A DNA stretch of 64,000 bases from Enterobacter oligotrophicus (GCF_009176645.1 NZ_AP019007.1:1054001-1118000); one strand, 5' to 3'; positions 20,818 through 33,491 are shown, numbered from the stretch's first letter. Numbers and translations are program-made. The notes: generated from the letters alone by a model not told the origin.

Positions 20818-21735
20818 TTGTCTCAATCCAATTTCGAACGCGCATTTTTGCATCCGCGTTACTGGTTTACATGGTTTGGTCTTGGCGTGCTTTGGCTGCT
20901 GGTTCAACTACCCTACCCTGTGCTTCGTGTGCTGGGTTCAAAACTTGGTAGCGCATCGCGTCACTTCCTTAAACGTCGTGAATCTATAGCCCGTAAAAAT
21001 CTTGAGCTTTGCTTTCCGCAATACAATGCGGAACAGCGTGAGAAGCTGATTTCAGAAAACTTTAAATCTATCGGTATGGCACTGCTGGAAACAGGCATGG
21101 CGTGGTTCTGGCCAGATGAGCGTGTCCGTAAATGGTTTGACGTTGAAGGTCTGGATAACCTGAGACGTGCCCAGATGCAAAATCGTGGCGTTATGGTTGT
21201 CGGAGTTCACTTTATGTCACTGGAACTGGGTGGCCGCGTGATGGGCCTTTGCCAGCCGATGATGGCAACCTATCGTCCGCACAACAGTCCGCTGATGGAG
21301 TGGGTACAAACGCGCGGTCGTATGCGCTCCAATAAGGCGATGATCAGCCGTAATAACCTGCGCGGCATGGTGGGTGCCCTGAAGAAAGGCGAAGCCGTCT
21401 GGTTTGCGCCGGATCAGGATTACGGGCGCAAAGGCAGCAGTTTTGCCCCCTTCTTTGCGGTACAGAATGTCGCCACAACCAACGGCACGTTTGTGATTTC
21501 ACGCCTGTCTGGCGCAACGATGCTGACTGTCACTATGGTGAGAAAAGCGGATAAATCCGGTTACCGCCTGCACATTTCACCTGAGATGGCGAACTACCCG
21601 GAAAACGAATGCGAAGCCGCCGCCTTCATTAACAAAGTGATCGAAACAGAAATTATGCGTGCACCTGAACAGTATCTGTGGATGCACCGCCGCTTTAAAA
21701 CTCGCCCGATTGGCGAATCCTCGCTCTATATCTAA
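20818..21735 (+). CDS. lpxP: Palmitoleoyl/lauroyl-type lipid A acyltransferase LpxP
   Basis: LpxP adds palmitoleate to Kdo2-lipid IVA, replacing the laurate added by LpxL when cells are cold. The product shows one N-terminal membrane segment (WFGLGVLWLLVQLPYPVL), the HX4E catalytic motif in GVHFMSLELGG, and the family end GESSLYI. I choose a TTG start at 20818 (LSQSNFERAFLHPRYW), giving 305 residues against 306 in E. coli; an ATG at 20779 or 20737 in the same frame would add residues absent from the family. The 265 bases from argW probably hold the promoter and a long leader. Confidence 0.88.
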   Translation: MSQSNFERAFLHPRYWFTWFGLGVLWLLVQLPYPVLRVLGSKLGSASRHFLKRRESIARKNLELCFPQYNAEQREKLISENFKSIGMALLETGMAWFWPDERVRKWFDVEGLDNLRRAQMQNRGVMVVGVHFMSLELGGRVMGLCQPMMATYRPHNSPLMEWVQTRGRMRSNKAMISRNNLRGMVGALKKGEAVWFAPDQDYGRKGSSFAPFFAVQNVATTNGTFVISRLSGATMLTVTMVRKADKSGYRLHISPEMANYPENECEAAAFINKVIETEIMRAPEQYLWMHRRFKTRPIGESSLYI

Positions 21736-21744
21736 GCCTTTCCG

Positions 21745-21775
21745 AAGGTTAGTTTCGCTAAGAAACTAACCTTTT
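21745..21775 (+). terminator. Terminator after lpxP
   Basis: The eleven-base stem aaggttagttt pairs with aaactaacctt across loop cgctaag and is followed by a short T run. It begins nine bases after the lpxP stop. Confidence 0.85.
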
Positions 21776-21907
21776 CAATCACCTGTCATTACGTCGGGTT
21801 ACTGTTTCCCTCCCCTTCGCTCAAAGCAAATTTATTACGTCCTGAAATCAAACTGTCGCCGTTCCACGACACTCGTAAGTCTCGGAAATTATTTAAAAAA
21901 TCACCTC

Positions 21908-22060
21908 TTGTCACCCTTCTTTTTTAAGCGTACATTAGCGCCGTCTGGCAACAGGAAAGCACAGAATTCTGAGCTGGAGTCGGTGACGTAACGGGACAAT
22001 TCCTATTTCCCGCTTAACGCGATTTCAACTCTCTATACTCAGGTGGACTCTGTTTTTTTA
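21908..22060 (+). promoter_or_regulatory. Promoter and long leader (possible small RNA) upstream of ypdK
   Basis: A -35 box TTGTCA (21908-21913), a 17-base spacer and a -10 box TACATT (21931-21936) predict a transcript starting near 21943. About 110 bases later there is a run of seven T at about 22053-22059, but no strong stem precedes it. The transcript either leads into ypdK at 22093 or stops as a small RNA. The 21776-21907 part shows nothing identifiable. Confidence 0.5.
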
Positions 22061-22092
22061 TGCGTACCACAAGATACGCGGAGCGATGAAAC

Positions 22093-22164
22093 GTGAAATA
22101 TTTCTTTATGGGCATTTCGGTGATTGTTTTAGTCTGGGCCGGAACCTTTGCCCTGATGATCTAG
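22093..22164 (+). CDS. ypdK: Small membrane protein YpdK
   Basis: This 23-residue protein begins at a GTG: MKYFFMGISVIVLVWAGTFA then LMI. It matches E. coli YpdK as I recall it almost throughout. Nearly the whole protein is one hydrophobic helix, so it should sit in the inner membrane. A GGAG ribosome site at 22080-22083 is nine bases from the GTG. An overlapping 69-codon frame from the ATG at 22086 lacks ribosome-site spacing. No function is known. It converges on alaC. Confidence 0.8.
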   Translation: MKYFFMGISVIVLVWAGTFALMI

Positions 22165-22178
22165 CAAAGATATGCAGT

Positions 22179-22212
22179 AAAAAAAACAGGCGCTATTCGC
22201 GCCTGTTTTTTT
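22179..22212. terminator. Shared terminator between ypdK and alaC
   Basis: The stem caggcgc/gcgcctg with loop tattc is flanked by an A run and a T run, so it works in both directions. The alaC stop is at 22225 on the right and the ypdK stop at 22164 on the left. Confidence 0.9.
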
Positions 22213-22224
22213 ATGATCTTTACG

Positions 22225-23463
22225 TCACGGTTGTTCGGCAGTGGATTTCGCCGCTGACGACGATAGCAGCCCGTCAGCGCGGAACATGCTTTTGATTCCC
22301 CTTACCGCCTGGCGGATGCGGTCGCTGTTTTCAATCAGCGCAAAGCGCACATGGGTATCACCGTAATCACCAAAGCCAATGCCCGGAGAGACGCACACTT
22401 TCGCGTCCTGCAGCAGTTTTTTGGCAAACTCCAGTGAGCCCATTGCCGCGTAAGGTTCAGGGATCTTCGCCCAGACGTACATGGATGCTTTTGGCATTTC
22501 CACCATCCAGCCCGCTTCATGCAACCCTTTTACCAGAACATCGCGACGGCGTTTATACTGTGCGGCAATATCCTTCACACACTGCTGGTCACCTTCCAGG
22601 GCGGCAATTGCAGCCACCTGCAGCGGTGTGAATGTGCCGTAGTCGTGATAGCTCTTAATACGCGCCAGCGCATTCACCAGCGTTTTGTTACCGACCATAA
22701 AACCAATACGCCAGCCTGCCATGTTGTAGCTTTTCGAGAGCGTAAAGAACTCTACCGCCACATCGCGCGCGCCCGGAACCTGCATGATGGAGGGCGCTTC
22801 CCAGCCGTCATAAACAATATCGGCGTAGGCGAGATCGTGAACTACCAGCACGTCGTAACGTTTTGCCAGCGCAACCACTTTCTCAAAGAAATCGAGTTCC
22901 ACACACTGGGCCGTCGGGTTTGACGGGAAGCCGAGGATCATCATCTTCGGTTTCGGGTAGCTTTCACGAATTGCGCGTTCCAGTTCGTTAAAGAAATCAA
23001 CGCCTTCCACCAGCGGCACAGAACGAACCTGCGCACCGGCAATCACCGCACCGTAAATATGGATCGGGTAGCTTGGATTTGGCACCAGCACGGTATCGCC
23101 ATGATCCAGCGTAGCCAGCATCAGGTGGGCCAGGCCCTCTTTCGAACCGATGGTAACAATCGCTTCGCTTTCGGGATCGATATCCACCTGATAACGCTCC
23201 TGATACCAGCGAGAGATCGCACGACGTAAACGAGGAATGCCGCGAGAGGTTGAGTAGCCATGCGTATCGGGACGCTGGGCAACCGTACACAATTTCTCGA
23301 CGATATGCGGTGGTGTAGGGCCGTCAGGGTTACCCATGCTGAAGTCGATAATGTCTTCGCCGCGCCGACGCGCAGCCATTTTCAGTTCAGCAGTGATATT
23401 GAAAACATAAGGGGGGAGACGATCGATACGCGTAAAACGGCGTTCAGGACTGAATTCAGCCAT
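22225..23463 (-). CDS. alaC: Glutamate-pyruvate aminotransferase AlaC
   Basis: AlaC makes alanine from pyruvate and glutamate and is one of the main alanine-forming transaminases of E. coli together with AlaA. The 412-residue fold-type I aminotransferase shows the substrate region [14 protein letters not shown], the PLP-phosphate and lysine motif [15 protein letters not shown] with the Schiff-base lysine, and the C-terminal arginine region [15 protein letters not shown]. The start is ATG at 23463. Its leader contains a strong palindrome around 23490-23500. Confidence 0.96.
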   Translation of the reverse strand: MAEFSPERRFTRIDRLPPYVFNITAELKMAARRRGEDIIDFSMGNPDGPTPPHIVEKLCTVAQRPDTHGYSTSRGIPRLRRAISRWYQERYQVDIDPESEAIVTIGSKEGLAHLMLATLDHGDTVLVPNPSYPIHIYGAVIAGAQVRSVPLVEGVDFFNELERAIRESYPKPKMMILGFPSNPTAQCVELDFFEKVVALAKRYDVLVVHDLAYADIVYDGWEAPSIMQVPGARDVAVEFFTLSKSYNMAGWRIGFMVGNKTLVNALARIKSYHDYGTFTPLQVAAIAALEGDQQCVKDIAAQYKRRRDVLVKGLHEAGWMVEMPKASMYVWAKIPEPYAAMGSLEFAKKLLQDAKVCVSPGIGFGDYGDTHVRFALIENSDRIRQAVRGIKSMFRADGLLSSSAAKSTAEQP

Positions 23464-23849
23464 AGATTCCTCAGATTCACGTTAGCGCCCGGACCGTCCG
23501 AGCGACGCTGCCACCAATGTGGCGTGTTTAGAAAATAACCTGAAAAAAAAGGTGCTGTCGAGAGGGAAACCAAAAAAAAGATTTCACCCTAAAACGGGAA
23601 ATGTGCTGCGGTTAAAAGCGGAACCTTTACGCTGAAAGGCATTAAAAAACACCTGTTATTTAACATTATGATATCATTACAGTTACTTGCATTCCGCTGG
23701 TTGAGCGAAACTGCCCCTCTTTCAGTAAAAAAGCCAACCATCCCCTTTGAAAGGCAGGGTTTTTCCTCATTTGATAATCCAGACAGATAGCTGGTCTTCC
23801 GGCGTCAGGTTTTTTATCATGGTTTTTTCCCGCTTTCCCAGGTTCTGTT
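23464..23849. other. Divergent alaC/ypdA control region
   Basis: 386 bases contain no gene I can support. Close to alaC lies the palindrome cggaccgtccg (23490-23500) inside the larger imperfect inverted repeat 23484-23509. The ypdA side contains a pyrimidine-rich leader and a ribosome site (ccagg) before the GTG at 23850. I could not assign a regulator. Confidence 0.55.
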
Positions 23850-25547
23850 GTGCACGAAATATTCGATATGCTGCTGGCGGTGTTCGACCGCGCGGCGTTA
23901 ATGCTGATCTGCTTGTTCTTCCTCATTCGCATTCGCCTGTTCCGCGAGCTTCTTCATAAGTCTGCACACTCGCCAAAAGAGCTGCTGGCCGTGACAGCCA
24001 TCTTTTCGATGTTTGCACTGTTCAGCACCTGGTCCGGCGTACCGGTAGAAGGCTCGCTGGTTAACGTGCGCATTATCGCTGTGATGTCCGGCGGGATATT
24101 ATTCGGCCCGTGGGTCGGTGTTATCACCGGGCTGATTGCGGGCACGCACCGCTATCTGATTGATATTGGCGGCGTAACGGCCATCCCGTGCTTTATCACC
24201 AGTATTATCGCCGGGGTCCTTTCCGGCTGGATTAACCGCAAGATCCCGAAGAAGCAGCACTGGCGCGCAGGGATCATTGCGGGCATGGTGTGCGAAACCC
24301 TGACCATGATCCTGGTGGTGCTCTGGGCACCGTCCACGGCGCTGGGCCTGGATATCGTCTCCAAAATCGGTATCCCGATGATCCTCGGTAGCGTCTGTAT
24401 CGGTTTTATCGTACTGCTGGTACAAAGCGTTGAAGGGGAAAAAGAGGCCAGCGCCGCGCGTCAGGCCAAGCTGGCACTCGATATTGCCAACAAAACGCTG
24501 CCGCTGTTCCGCCATGTAAACGCAGAATCTTTGCGCCAGGTCTGCGATATTATCCGCCGCGATATTCATGCCGACGCAGTCGCCATTACCAATATCGACC
24601 ACGTGCTGGCCTACGTTGGCGTGGGTGAGCATAACTATCGCGATAACGATGACACCGTCAGCCCGACCACACGACAGGCGATCAACTACGGTAAAATCAT
24701 CATTAAAAACAATGATGAAGCCTACAGAACGCCTGAAATCCACTCCATGCTGGTGATCCCGCTGTGGGAGAAAGGCGTAGTGACCGGTACGCTGAAGATT
24801 TACTACTGCCACGCGCACCAGATCACGTCGTCACTTCAGGAAATGGCCATTGGGCTGTCGCAGATTATCTCTACTCAGCTGGAAGTTTCCCGCGCGGAGC
24901 AACTGCGGGAGATGGCAAATAAGGCAGAGCTACGTGCGCTGCAAAGTAAAATTAATCCCCATTTCCTGTTTAACGCGCTGAATGCCATTTCATCGTCGAT
25001 TCGCCTGAATCCAGACACCGCTCGCCAGCTGATTTTTAATCTGTCGCGCTATCTGCGCTACAACATTGAGCTGAAAGACGACGAGCAGATCGATATTAAA
25101 AAAGAGCTTTATCAGATTAAAGATTACATCGCGATTGAGCAGGCGCGCTTTGGCGACAAACTCACGGTCATTTACGATATTGACGAAGAGGTCAACTGCG
25201 TGATCCCGAGCCTGCTTATTCAGCCGCTGGTCGAAAACGCGATTGTTCACGGCATTCAGCCGTGTAAAGGCAAAGGCGTGGTCACCATCAGCGTGACCGA
25301 AAGCGGGAACCGCGTGCGCATTGCGGTGCGCGATACAGGCCATGGCATTGACCCGAAAGTCATTGAACGCGTTGAATCAAACGAAATGCCGGGCAATAAG
25401 ATTGGGCTGCTGAATGTGCACCACCGGGTAAAACTGCTCTATGGCGACGGGCTGCATATTCACCGCCTTGAGCCGGGAACCGAAATTGCGTTTTATGTTC
25501 CGAATGAACGAACCTCTGTTCATGCCCCCCTGTCTTTATTGCCGTAG
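23850..25547 (+). CDS. ypdA: Pyruvate-responsive sensor histidine kinase YpdA (PyrS)
   Basis: YpdA is the LytS-type membrane kinase that with YpdB senses external pyruvate in E. coli. The 565-residue product has an N-terminal 5TM-LYT sensor (about residues 1-190, including [19 protein letters not shown]), a GAF-like middle (about 220-340), and a His-kinase core with the phosphorylated histidine in [17 protein letters not shown]. The ATP-binding lid motifs are DTGHGID and [10 protein letters not shown]. Translation starts at GTG, the same point as in E. coli. It precedes ypdB by 13 bases. Confidence 0.95.
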   Translation: MHEIFDMLLAVFDRAALMLICLFFLIRIRLFRELLHKSAHSPKELLAVTAIFSMFALFSTWSGVPVEGSLVNVRIIAVMSGGILFGPWVGVITGLIAGTHRYLIDIGGVTAIPCFITSIIAGVLSGWINRKIPKKQHWRAGIIAGMVCETLTMILVVLWAPSTALGLDIVSKIGIPMILGSVCIGFIVLLVQSVEGEKEASAARQAKLALDIANKTLPLFRHVNAESLRQVCDIIRRDIHADAVAITNIDHVLAYVGVGEHNYRDNDDTVSPTTRQAINYGKIIIKNNDEAYRTPEIHSMLVIPLWEKGVVTGTLKIYYCHAHQITSSLQEMAIGLSQIISTQLEVSRAEQLREMANKAELRALQSKINPHFLFNALNAISSSIRLNPDTARQLIFNLSRYLRYNIELKDDEQIDIKKELYQIKDYIAIEQARFGDKLTVIYDIDEEVNCVIPSLLIQPLVENAIVHGIQPCKGKGVVTISVTESGNRVRIAVRDTGHGIDPKVIERVESNEMPGNKIGLLNVHHRVKLLYGDGLHIHRLEPGTEIAFYVPNERTSVHAPLSLLP

Positions 25548-25560
25548 GCCGGAGTAAAAG

Positions 25561-26292
25561 ATGAAAGTCATCATTGTAGAAGATGAAATTCTGGCTCAAC
25601 AGGAGCTGAGCTGGCTTATTAAAACGCATAGCCAGATGGAGATTGTAGGCACCTTTGACGACGGTCTGGACGTACTGAAATTTCTGCAGCATAACCGGGT
25701 CGACGCTATTTTTCTGGATATCAATATCCCTTCACTGGACGGCGTGCTGCTGGCACAAAATATCAACCAGTTTGCCCATAAACCGTTTATTGTGTTCGTC
25801 ACGGCCTGGAAAGAGCACGCCGTGGAAGCGTTCGAGCTGGAAGCGTTTGACTATATTCTGAAACCTTACCAGGAGTCGCGAATTGTCAGCATGTTGCAAA
25901 AGCTGGAGGCAGCCTGGCAGCACCAGGCAACCCCGGTGAACACGAGCCCGGCAGTACGTGAAAACGACACCATTAATCTGGTCAAAGATGAGCGGATTAT
26001 CGTGACGCCCATCGACGATATCTACTATGCCGAAGCGCACGAAAAAATGACGTTTGTCTATACACGTCGTGAATCTTATGTGATGGCGATGAACATTACT
26101 GAGTTTTGCAGCAAACTACCGGCCGCACACTTCTTCCGCTGTCACCGCTCATTTTGCGTGAATTTGAATAAGATCCGCGAGATCGAACCCTGGTTTAACA
26201 ATACCTATATTTTGCGTCTGAAGGATCTCGATTTTCAGGTGCCGGTCAGCCGCAGCAAAGTGAAAGAGTTTCGCCAGTTGATGCACCTGTGA
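25561..26292 (+). CDS. ypdB: LytTR response regulator YpdB (PyrR)
   Basis: YpdB is the DNA-binding partner of YpdA; in E. coli it activates the transporter gene yhjX. The 243-residue protein has a receiver domain with acidic pocket VEDE at residues 6-9, phospho-acceptor Asp53 in IFLDINIPSLDG and the conserved lysine in YILKPY. A C-terminal LytTR domain follows (about 140-243), with FFRCHRSFCVNLNKI. In E. coli ypdC and the fry PTS genes follow; here the next gene is glk. Confidence 0.95.
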   Translation: MKVIIVEDEILAQQELSWLIKTHSQMEIVGTFDDGLDVLKFLQHNRVDAIFLDINIPSLDGVLLAQNINQFAHKPFIVFVTAWKEHAVEAFELEAFDYILKPYQESRIVSMLQKLEAAWQHQATPVNTSPAVRENDTINLVKDERIIVTPIDDIYYAEAHEKMTFVYTRRESYVMAMNITEFCSKLPAAHFFRCHRSFCVNLNKIREIEPWFNNTYILRLKDLDFQVPVSRSKVKEFRQLMHL

Positions 26293-26294
26293 GG

Positions 26295-26320
26295 CCCCCT
26301 CTCCCGCAGGAGAGGGGGGT
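26295..26320. repeat. Short ctctccc palindrome between ypdB and glk
   Basis: The arms ccccctctcc and ggagaggggg face each other around cgca. The stem is strong and symmetric, but neither side has a real T run. It may still end both convergent transcripts. It resembles the left half of the element at 6644. Confidence 0.6.
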
Positions 26321-26325
26321 GAATA

Positions 26326-27291
26326 TCAAAGGATCTGACCCAGCATCTGGCGAAGATGTGCGCCGGAACCCAGCAGGCCTGGATTATCATGAACAATCAG
26401 GTAAACCGGGATGTCCTGTACGTAACTTCTGAAACGTCCTTTATCTTCGAACCCGCCGCGGAAACCAGACGCTTTAAAGAAGTCGAGGAAGCGCGGCACA
26501 ATGCCCCCCGCGATATAGACGCCACCGAAGGTGCTGAGATTCAGCGCCAGGTTGCCGCCGAAACGTCCCATGATCACGCAGAACAGAGACAGCGCGCGAC
26601 GGCAGTCGATGCAGCTATCGGCCAGCGCGCGTTCGGTAACGTCCTTCGGCTGCAGGTTTTCCGGCAGTCGGCCGTCAGATTTCACAATCGCGCGGTACAG
26701 GTTCACCAGCCCCGGACCGGAAAGTACACGCTCGGCAGACACGTGGCCAATCTCAGCACGTAACTCTTCGAGGATGATGCCTTCTTCTTCACTGTTCGGC
26801 GCAAAATCCACGTGGCCACCCTCGCCCGGCAGGCTCACCCAGCGCTTATCGACATGAACCAGATGCGATACGCCCAGCCCCGTCCCAGCACCGTACACAG
26901 CAATCGGTTTGCCTTCAACCGGCGCTGTACCGCCAAACTGGATCAGGTGCTCAGGCTTGAGCATCGGGATCGCCATGGAAACCGCAGTGAAGTCATTAAT
27001 GATCTCAAGATGCGCAAAACCGAGATTCTTCTGCATCTCTGCAATGGAAAATGCCCAGGTGTGGTTGGTCATCGCCACCCAGTCGCCGGTAATCGGGCAG
27101 GCAATCGCGATACAGCCGTCTTCGACACTGACCTTATGCTCTTCCAGATAGACACGAACAACAGCTTCCAGGCTTGGGTAATCCAGCCCTGAATAGGTTT
27201 TCGCCTGAGAAATTTCACCGGTATTTACATCGCATAATGCAAGACGCGCGTTGGTGCCGCCCACATCACCTACCAAAGCATACTTTGTCAT
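26326..27291 (-). CDS. glk: Glucokinase Glk
   Basis: Glk phosphorylates free cytoplasmic glucose with ATP, complementing PTS uptake. The 321-residue protein belongs to the bacterial glucokinase group: the phosphate-binding loop is [15 protein letters not shown] at the N-terminus, substrate contacts lie in [12 protein letters not shown], and ATP contacts in [13 protein letters not shown]. Length equals that of E. coli Glk. Upstream, 27411-27425 contains a half-match to the Cra consensus. Confidence 0.96.
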   Translation of the reverse strand: MTKYALVGDVGGTNARLALCDVNTGEISQAKTYSGLDYPSLEAVVRVYLEEHKVSVEDGCIAIACPITGDWVAMTNHTWAFSIAEMQKNLGFAHLEIINDFTAVSMAIPMLKPEHLIQFGGTAPVEGKPIAVYGAGTGLGVSHLVHVDKRWVSLPGEGGHVDFAPNSEEEGIILEELRAEIGHVSAERVLSGPGLVNLYRAIVKSDGRLPENLQPKDVTERALADSCIDCRRALSLFCVIMGRFGGNLALNLSTFGGVYIAGGIVPRFLDFFKASGFRGGFEDKGRFRSYVQDIPVYLIVHDNPGLLGSGAHLRQMLGQIL

Positions 27292-27410
27292 TCTTCTACT
27301 GCTCCGCTAAAGTCAGAATAAATCTTTGGGACACTGTAAATTCAAGGCGTGATAACAACAACGACCGGAAGGTGAATGCCCCAGGATTATCGATCTTCGT
27401 CACAGAATAA

Positions 27411-27425
27411 CTTTACCGTTTCAGC
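27411..27425 (-). promoter_or_regulatory. Possible Cra (FruR) site upstream of glk
   Basis: The reverse complement, gctgaaacggtaaag, shares GCTGAAACG with the Cra consensus but the second half is degenerate. Cra represses glk in E. coli, so the position makes sense. The assignment is weak. Confidence 0.35.
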
Positions 27426-27496
27426 ACCTTTTGCACTATTGCCATAAAGCTGATTGTGCAAAGTAACGTCAGACCGTTTTGTACAAGGAAATCATC

Positions 27497-28732
27497 ATGC
27501 TCCACCCGCGAGCCAGAACCATGCTGTTGCTGGCAATTCCGGCGTTAATAATTGGCATTGCCTCAAGCCTGGTGCTTATCGTCGTGATGAAAGTCGCGTC
27601 GGTGCTGCAGACAATGCTATGGGCTGCACTTCCGGCACAACTCGGCGTCAGTGTCGATTCTCCCGCATGGATCATTTTGATGCTGACGTTGACCGGCGTT
27701 GTCGTAGGCCTGGTGATTCGCTTTAGCCCAGGCCATGCGGGTCCCGATCCCGCGCGGGAACCGTTGATTGGCGCACCCGTTAATCCCTCAGCTCTGCCGG
27801 GGCTACTTATCGCGTTGATTGTGGGTCTGGCGGGAGGCGTCAGCCTGGGGCCGGAGCATCCGATTATGGCGGTAAATATTGCTCTCGCGGTGTTTCTCGG
27901 CTCGCGTATTTTCCCTCGCGTCGGCGCGCTGGACTGGACGATTCTGGCGTCAGCGGGGACCATCGGGGCGCTGTTTGGCACACCCGTTGCTGCCGCTCTA
28001 ATCTTTTCCCAGACGCTCAGCAGTGATAACGACGTGCCACTCTGGGACAAGCTCTTTGCGCCACTGATGGCCGCCGCCGCAGGCTCACTCACCACCAGCC
28101 TGTTTTTCCATCCCCATTTTTCACTCTCCCTTCCCCACTACGGCCAAATGCAGATAGCCGATATTTTCAGTGGCGCGATTGTGGTCGCCATCGCCATCGC
28201 GCTGGGGATGGTCGCGGTATGGTGTCTCCCTCGCCTGCATCGTCTGATGCATAAAATGAAACACCCGGTGCTGATTCTGGGGGTCGGGGGGTTTATCCTG
28301 GGTATTTTAGGGGCGATCGGCGGAACGGTAACGCTGTTTAAAGGCCTTGACGAGATGCAACAGCTGGCGTTCAGCCAGGTCTTTAGCGTCTCCGATTATC
28401 TGCTGTTTGCGCTGGTAAAACTTGCAGCTTTAGTAGTCGCTGCGGCGTGTGGCTTCCGTGGAGGTCGCATCTTCCCGGCGGTGTTTGTCGGCGTCGCGTT
28501 GGGGCTGATGCTGCATGAGCATGTTGATGCTGTACCCGCAGCCATAACCGTCTCCTGCTCGATTCTGGGGCTGGTACTGGTGGTAACGCGTGATGCCTGG
28601 CTGAGCCTGTTTATGGCGGCGGTGGTGGTCCCTGATACCACGCTGTTGCCGCTGCTGTGCATCGTGATGTTGCCCGCCTGGCTTCTGCTGGCGGGCAAAC
28701 CGATGTTGATGGCATGGCGAAATGATAAATAA
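27497..28732 (+). CDS. yfeO: CLC-family ion channel protein YfeO
   Basis: This 411-residue polytopic membrane protein is distantly related to CLC chloride channels and transporters. About ten hydrophobic segments are visible. The loop [15 protein letters not shown] corresponds to the CLC GREGP region, and [18 protein letters not shown] to the later selectivity-filter region. The transported ion is not established. The ATG at 27497 matches the family start ([12 protein letters not shown]); an upstream in-frame start would add six residues. Its stop abuts the ipdC stop with no spacing. Confidence 0.9.
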   Translation: MLHPRARTMLLLAIPALIIGIASSLVLIVVMKVASVLQTMLWAALPAQLGVSVDSPAWIILMLTLTGVVVGLVIRFSPGHAGPDPAREPLIGAPVNPSALPGLLIALIVGLAGGVSLGPEHPIMAVNIALAVFLGSRIFPRVGALDWTILASAGTIGALFGTPVAAALIFSQTLSSDNDVPLWDKLFAPLMAAAAGSLTTSLFFHPHFSLSLPHYGQMQIADIFSGAIVVAIAIALGMVAVWCLPRLHRLMHKMKHPVLILGVGGFILGILGAIGGTVTLFKGLDEMQQLAFSQVFSVSDYLLFALVKLAALVVAAACGFRGGRIFPAVFVGVALGLMLHEHVDAVPAAITVSCSILGLVLVVTRDAWLSLFMAAVVVPDTTLLPLLCIVMLPAWLLLAGKPMLMAWRNDK

Positions 28733-30523
<1,791 letters not shown>

Positions 30524-30526
30524 TTA

Positions 30527-30542
30527 GTGTAAACGTATACAC
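30527..30542. promoter_or_regulatory. LacI/GalR-type operator between ipdC and the reductase gene
   Basis: The sequence GTGTAAACGTATACAC is a 16-base inverted repeat with one mismatched pair and the central CG typical of LacI-family operators. It lies 34 bases before the reductase start. No regulator of this family is encoded in the window. Confidence 0.5.
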
Positions 30543-30575
30543 CGAATTTTCTTTCCAGCGCCAGAGGTCTTAAGA

Positions 30576-31574
30576 ATGGGTTATCAGCCTGACAAAAATC
30601 GTTATCAGACAATGCAATACCGCCGTTGCGGACAAAGCGGGCTGAAGCTGCCCGCCATTTCTCTTGGGCTGTGGCATAATTTTGGCGACGCCACGCTTAT
30701 CGAAAACAGCCGTCAACTTTTACAGCGCGCCTTCGACCTGGGGATTACCCATTTTGACCTTGCCAATAACTACGGCCCGCCTCCTGGTTCAGCCGAACGT
30801 AATTTCGGACGCATTCTGCAGGAGGATTTTCTGCCGTGGCGTGATGAACTGATCATCTCCACCAAAGCGGGCTACACCATGTGGGACGGGCCTTACGGTG
30901 ACTGGGGCTCGCGTAAATACCTGATCTCAAGCCTGGACCAGAGCCTGAAGCGCATGGGGCTGGAGTATGTCGACATCTTCTATCATCACCGCCCTGACCC
31001 GGAAACACCGCTACAGGAGACGATGAAAGCGCTTGACCATCTGGTGCGCCAGGGTAAAGCACTGTATGTCGGCTTATCCAACTACCCGGCGGAACGGGCG
31101 CGTCAGGCCATTGAGATTCTGGACGATCTCGGCACACCATGCCTTATCCATCAGCCAAAATACTCAATGTTTGAACGCGCACCCGAAGAGGGATTGCTGG
31201 CGGTACTGCAGGATAAAGGCGTAGGATGCATTCCATTTTCCCCGCTGGCGGGCGGACAACTCACCAACCGCTATCTGAACGGCATTCCGGCGGATTCGCG
31301 CGCAGCCAGCGGCAGTAAGTTCCTGAATCCTGATCAGATCACCGAAGAGAAGCTGGAAAAAGTGCGTAATCTGAACGCGCTGGCAGAAAGCCGCGGGCAG
31401 AAGCTGTCGCAAATGGCACTGGCCTGGATTTTACGCCACGACGCCGTGACGTCCGTGCTGATTGGTGCGAGCAAGACCGCGCAAATAGATGATGCCGTCG
31501 GGATGCTGGAGAATCGTCATTTTACTGCAGATGAACTGACGGCTATCGACGCGATCCTCAATAGCGCAAAATAA
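30576..31574 (+). CDS. Aldo-keto reductase (YghZ/Gpr-like)
   Basis: This 332-residue NADPH-dependent aldo-keto reductase resembles E. coli YghZ (L-glyceraldehyde-3-phosphate/methylglyoxal reductase). The catalytic tetrad is visible: Asp and Tyr in HFDLANNYGPPPGS, Lys in ISTKAGYTMWDGPYG, His in IFYHHRPDP. The cofactor region is SVLIGASKTAQIDDAV. It is about 14 residues shorter than YghZ at the C-terminus and differs enough to be a paralogue. An agagg ribosome site precedes the ATG. It is divergent from ipdC, so reduction of an aldehyde made by IpdC is conceivable but unproven. Confidence 0.85.
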   Translation: MGYQPDKNRYQTMQYRRCGQSGLKLPAISLGLWHNFGDATLIENSRQLLQRAFDLGITHFDLANNYGPPPGSAERNFGRILQEDFLPWRDELIISTKAGYTMWDGPYGDWGSRKYLISSLDQSLKRMGLEYVDIFYHHRPDPETPLQETMKALDHLVRQGKALYVGLSNYPAERARQAIEILDDLGTPCLIHQPKYSMFERAPEEGLLAVLQDKGVGCIPFSPLAGGQLTNRYLNGIPADSRAASGSKFLNPDQITEEKLEKVRNLNALAESRGQKLSQMALAWILRHDAVTSVLIGASKTAQIDDAVGMLENRHFTADELTAIDAILNSAK

Positions 31575-31700
31575 AAGCATTTTTAGCAAATCGTGCTCTC
31601 ATTCGTGAATTCGGAGTTGAAGCGATGATACGGGGCTTTACCACCCCGTAATATTGCGTTAACAGGCCGCACAACGGCCCCGATCGTGAAGGAGAAAAGT

Positions 31701-32036
31701 ATGTTCAGGTCACTGATTCTTGCAGCGGTTTTGCTGGCCTCGGCCCCGCTGGTCGCCAGTGCTGGCGAAATCACCCTGTTGCCATCGATAAAATTACAAA
31801 TTGGCGATCGCGACAATTATGGTAACTACTGGGACGGCGGTGGCTGGCGCGACCGTGATTACTGGCACCGTCATTATGAATGGCGTAAAAACCGCTGGTG
31901 GAAACACGATAATGGTTATCACCGTGGCTGGGATAATCGTAAAGCCTACGAACGCGGTTATCGTGAAGGATGGAGCGATCGTGACGACCGTCGCGGCGGT
32001 TGGGGACGCGGTCATGGCCGCGGGCATCACCACTAA
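31701..32036 (+). CDS. ypeC: YpeC family secreted protein
   Basis: This 111-residue protein has a Sec signal ([20 protein letters not shown], cleaved near AGEIT). The mature part is remarkable: rich in Trp, Arg, Asp, Gly and His, with [19 protein letters not shown] in the middle and a histidine-rich end ([10 protein letters not shown]). It matches E. coli YpeC. The function is unknown; the composition suggests metal or polyanion binding in the periplasm. A ggagaa ribosome site precedes the ATG. It converges on mntH. Confidence 0.87.
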   Translation: MFRSLILAAVLLASAPLVASAGEITLLPSIKLQIGDRDNYGNYWDGGGWRDRDYWHRHYEWRKNRWWKHDNGYHRGWDNRKAYERGYREGWSDRDDRRGGWGRGHGRGHHH

Positions 32037-32042
32037 CACCAG

Positions 32043-32066
32043 AAAGGAGCCTTTCGGCTCCTTTTT
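32043..32066. terminator. Shared terminator of ypeC and mntH
   Basis: The stem aaaggagcc/ggctccttt encloses tttc and is followed by a T run on the right. On the leftward strand the A run is short, so it works mainly for ypeC. Confidence 0.8.
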
Positions 32067-32070
32067 CTTT

Positions 32071-33411
<1,341 letters not shown>

Positions 33412-33471
33412 TTAACGATAGAAAGGCGGGTTCGCTTGAGCGGTCTCACAGAATATGAAAACGCGCAGTCA

Positions 33472-33491
33472 TTTGTGAAGCGTAGCACACA
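33472..33491 (+). promoter_or_regulatory. CRP site upstream of nupC
   Basis: TTTGTGA-agcgta-GCACACA is close to the CRP consensus TGTGA-N6-TCACA, one mismatch in the core. It lies about 170 bases before nupC. CRP and CytR control nupC in E. coli. The rest of the mntH-nupC gap (33380-33659) holds no open frame I can support. Confidence 0.7.

Noticed and set aside
22086..22295. 69-codon frame overlapping ypdK and running into the alaC end
   Set aside because: The ATG lies too close to the GGAG site, the frame crosses the terminator, and the ypdK frame matches a known protein.
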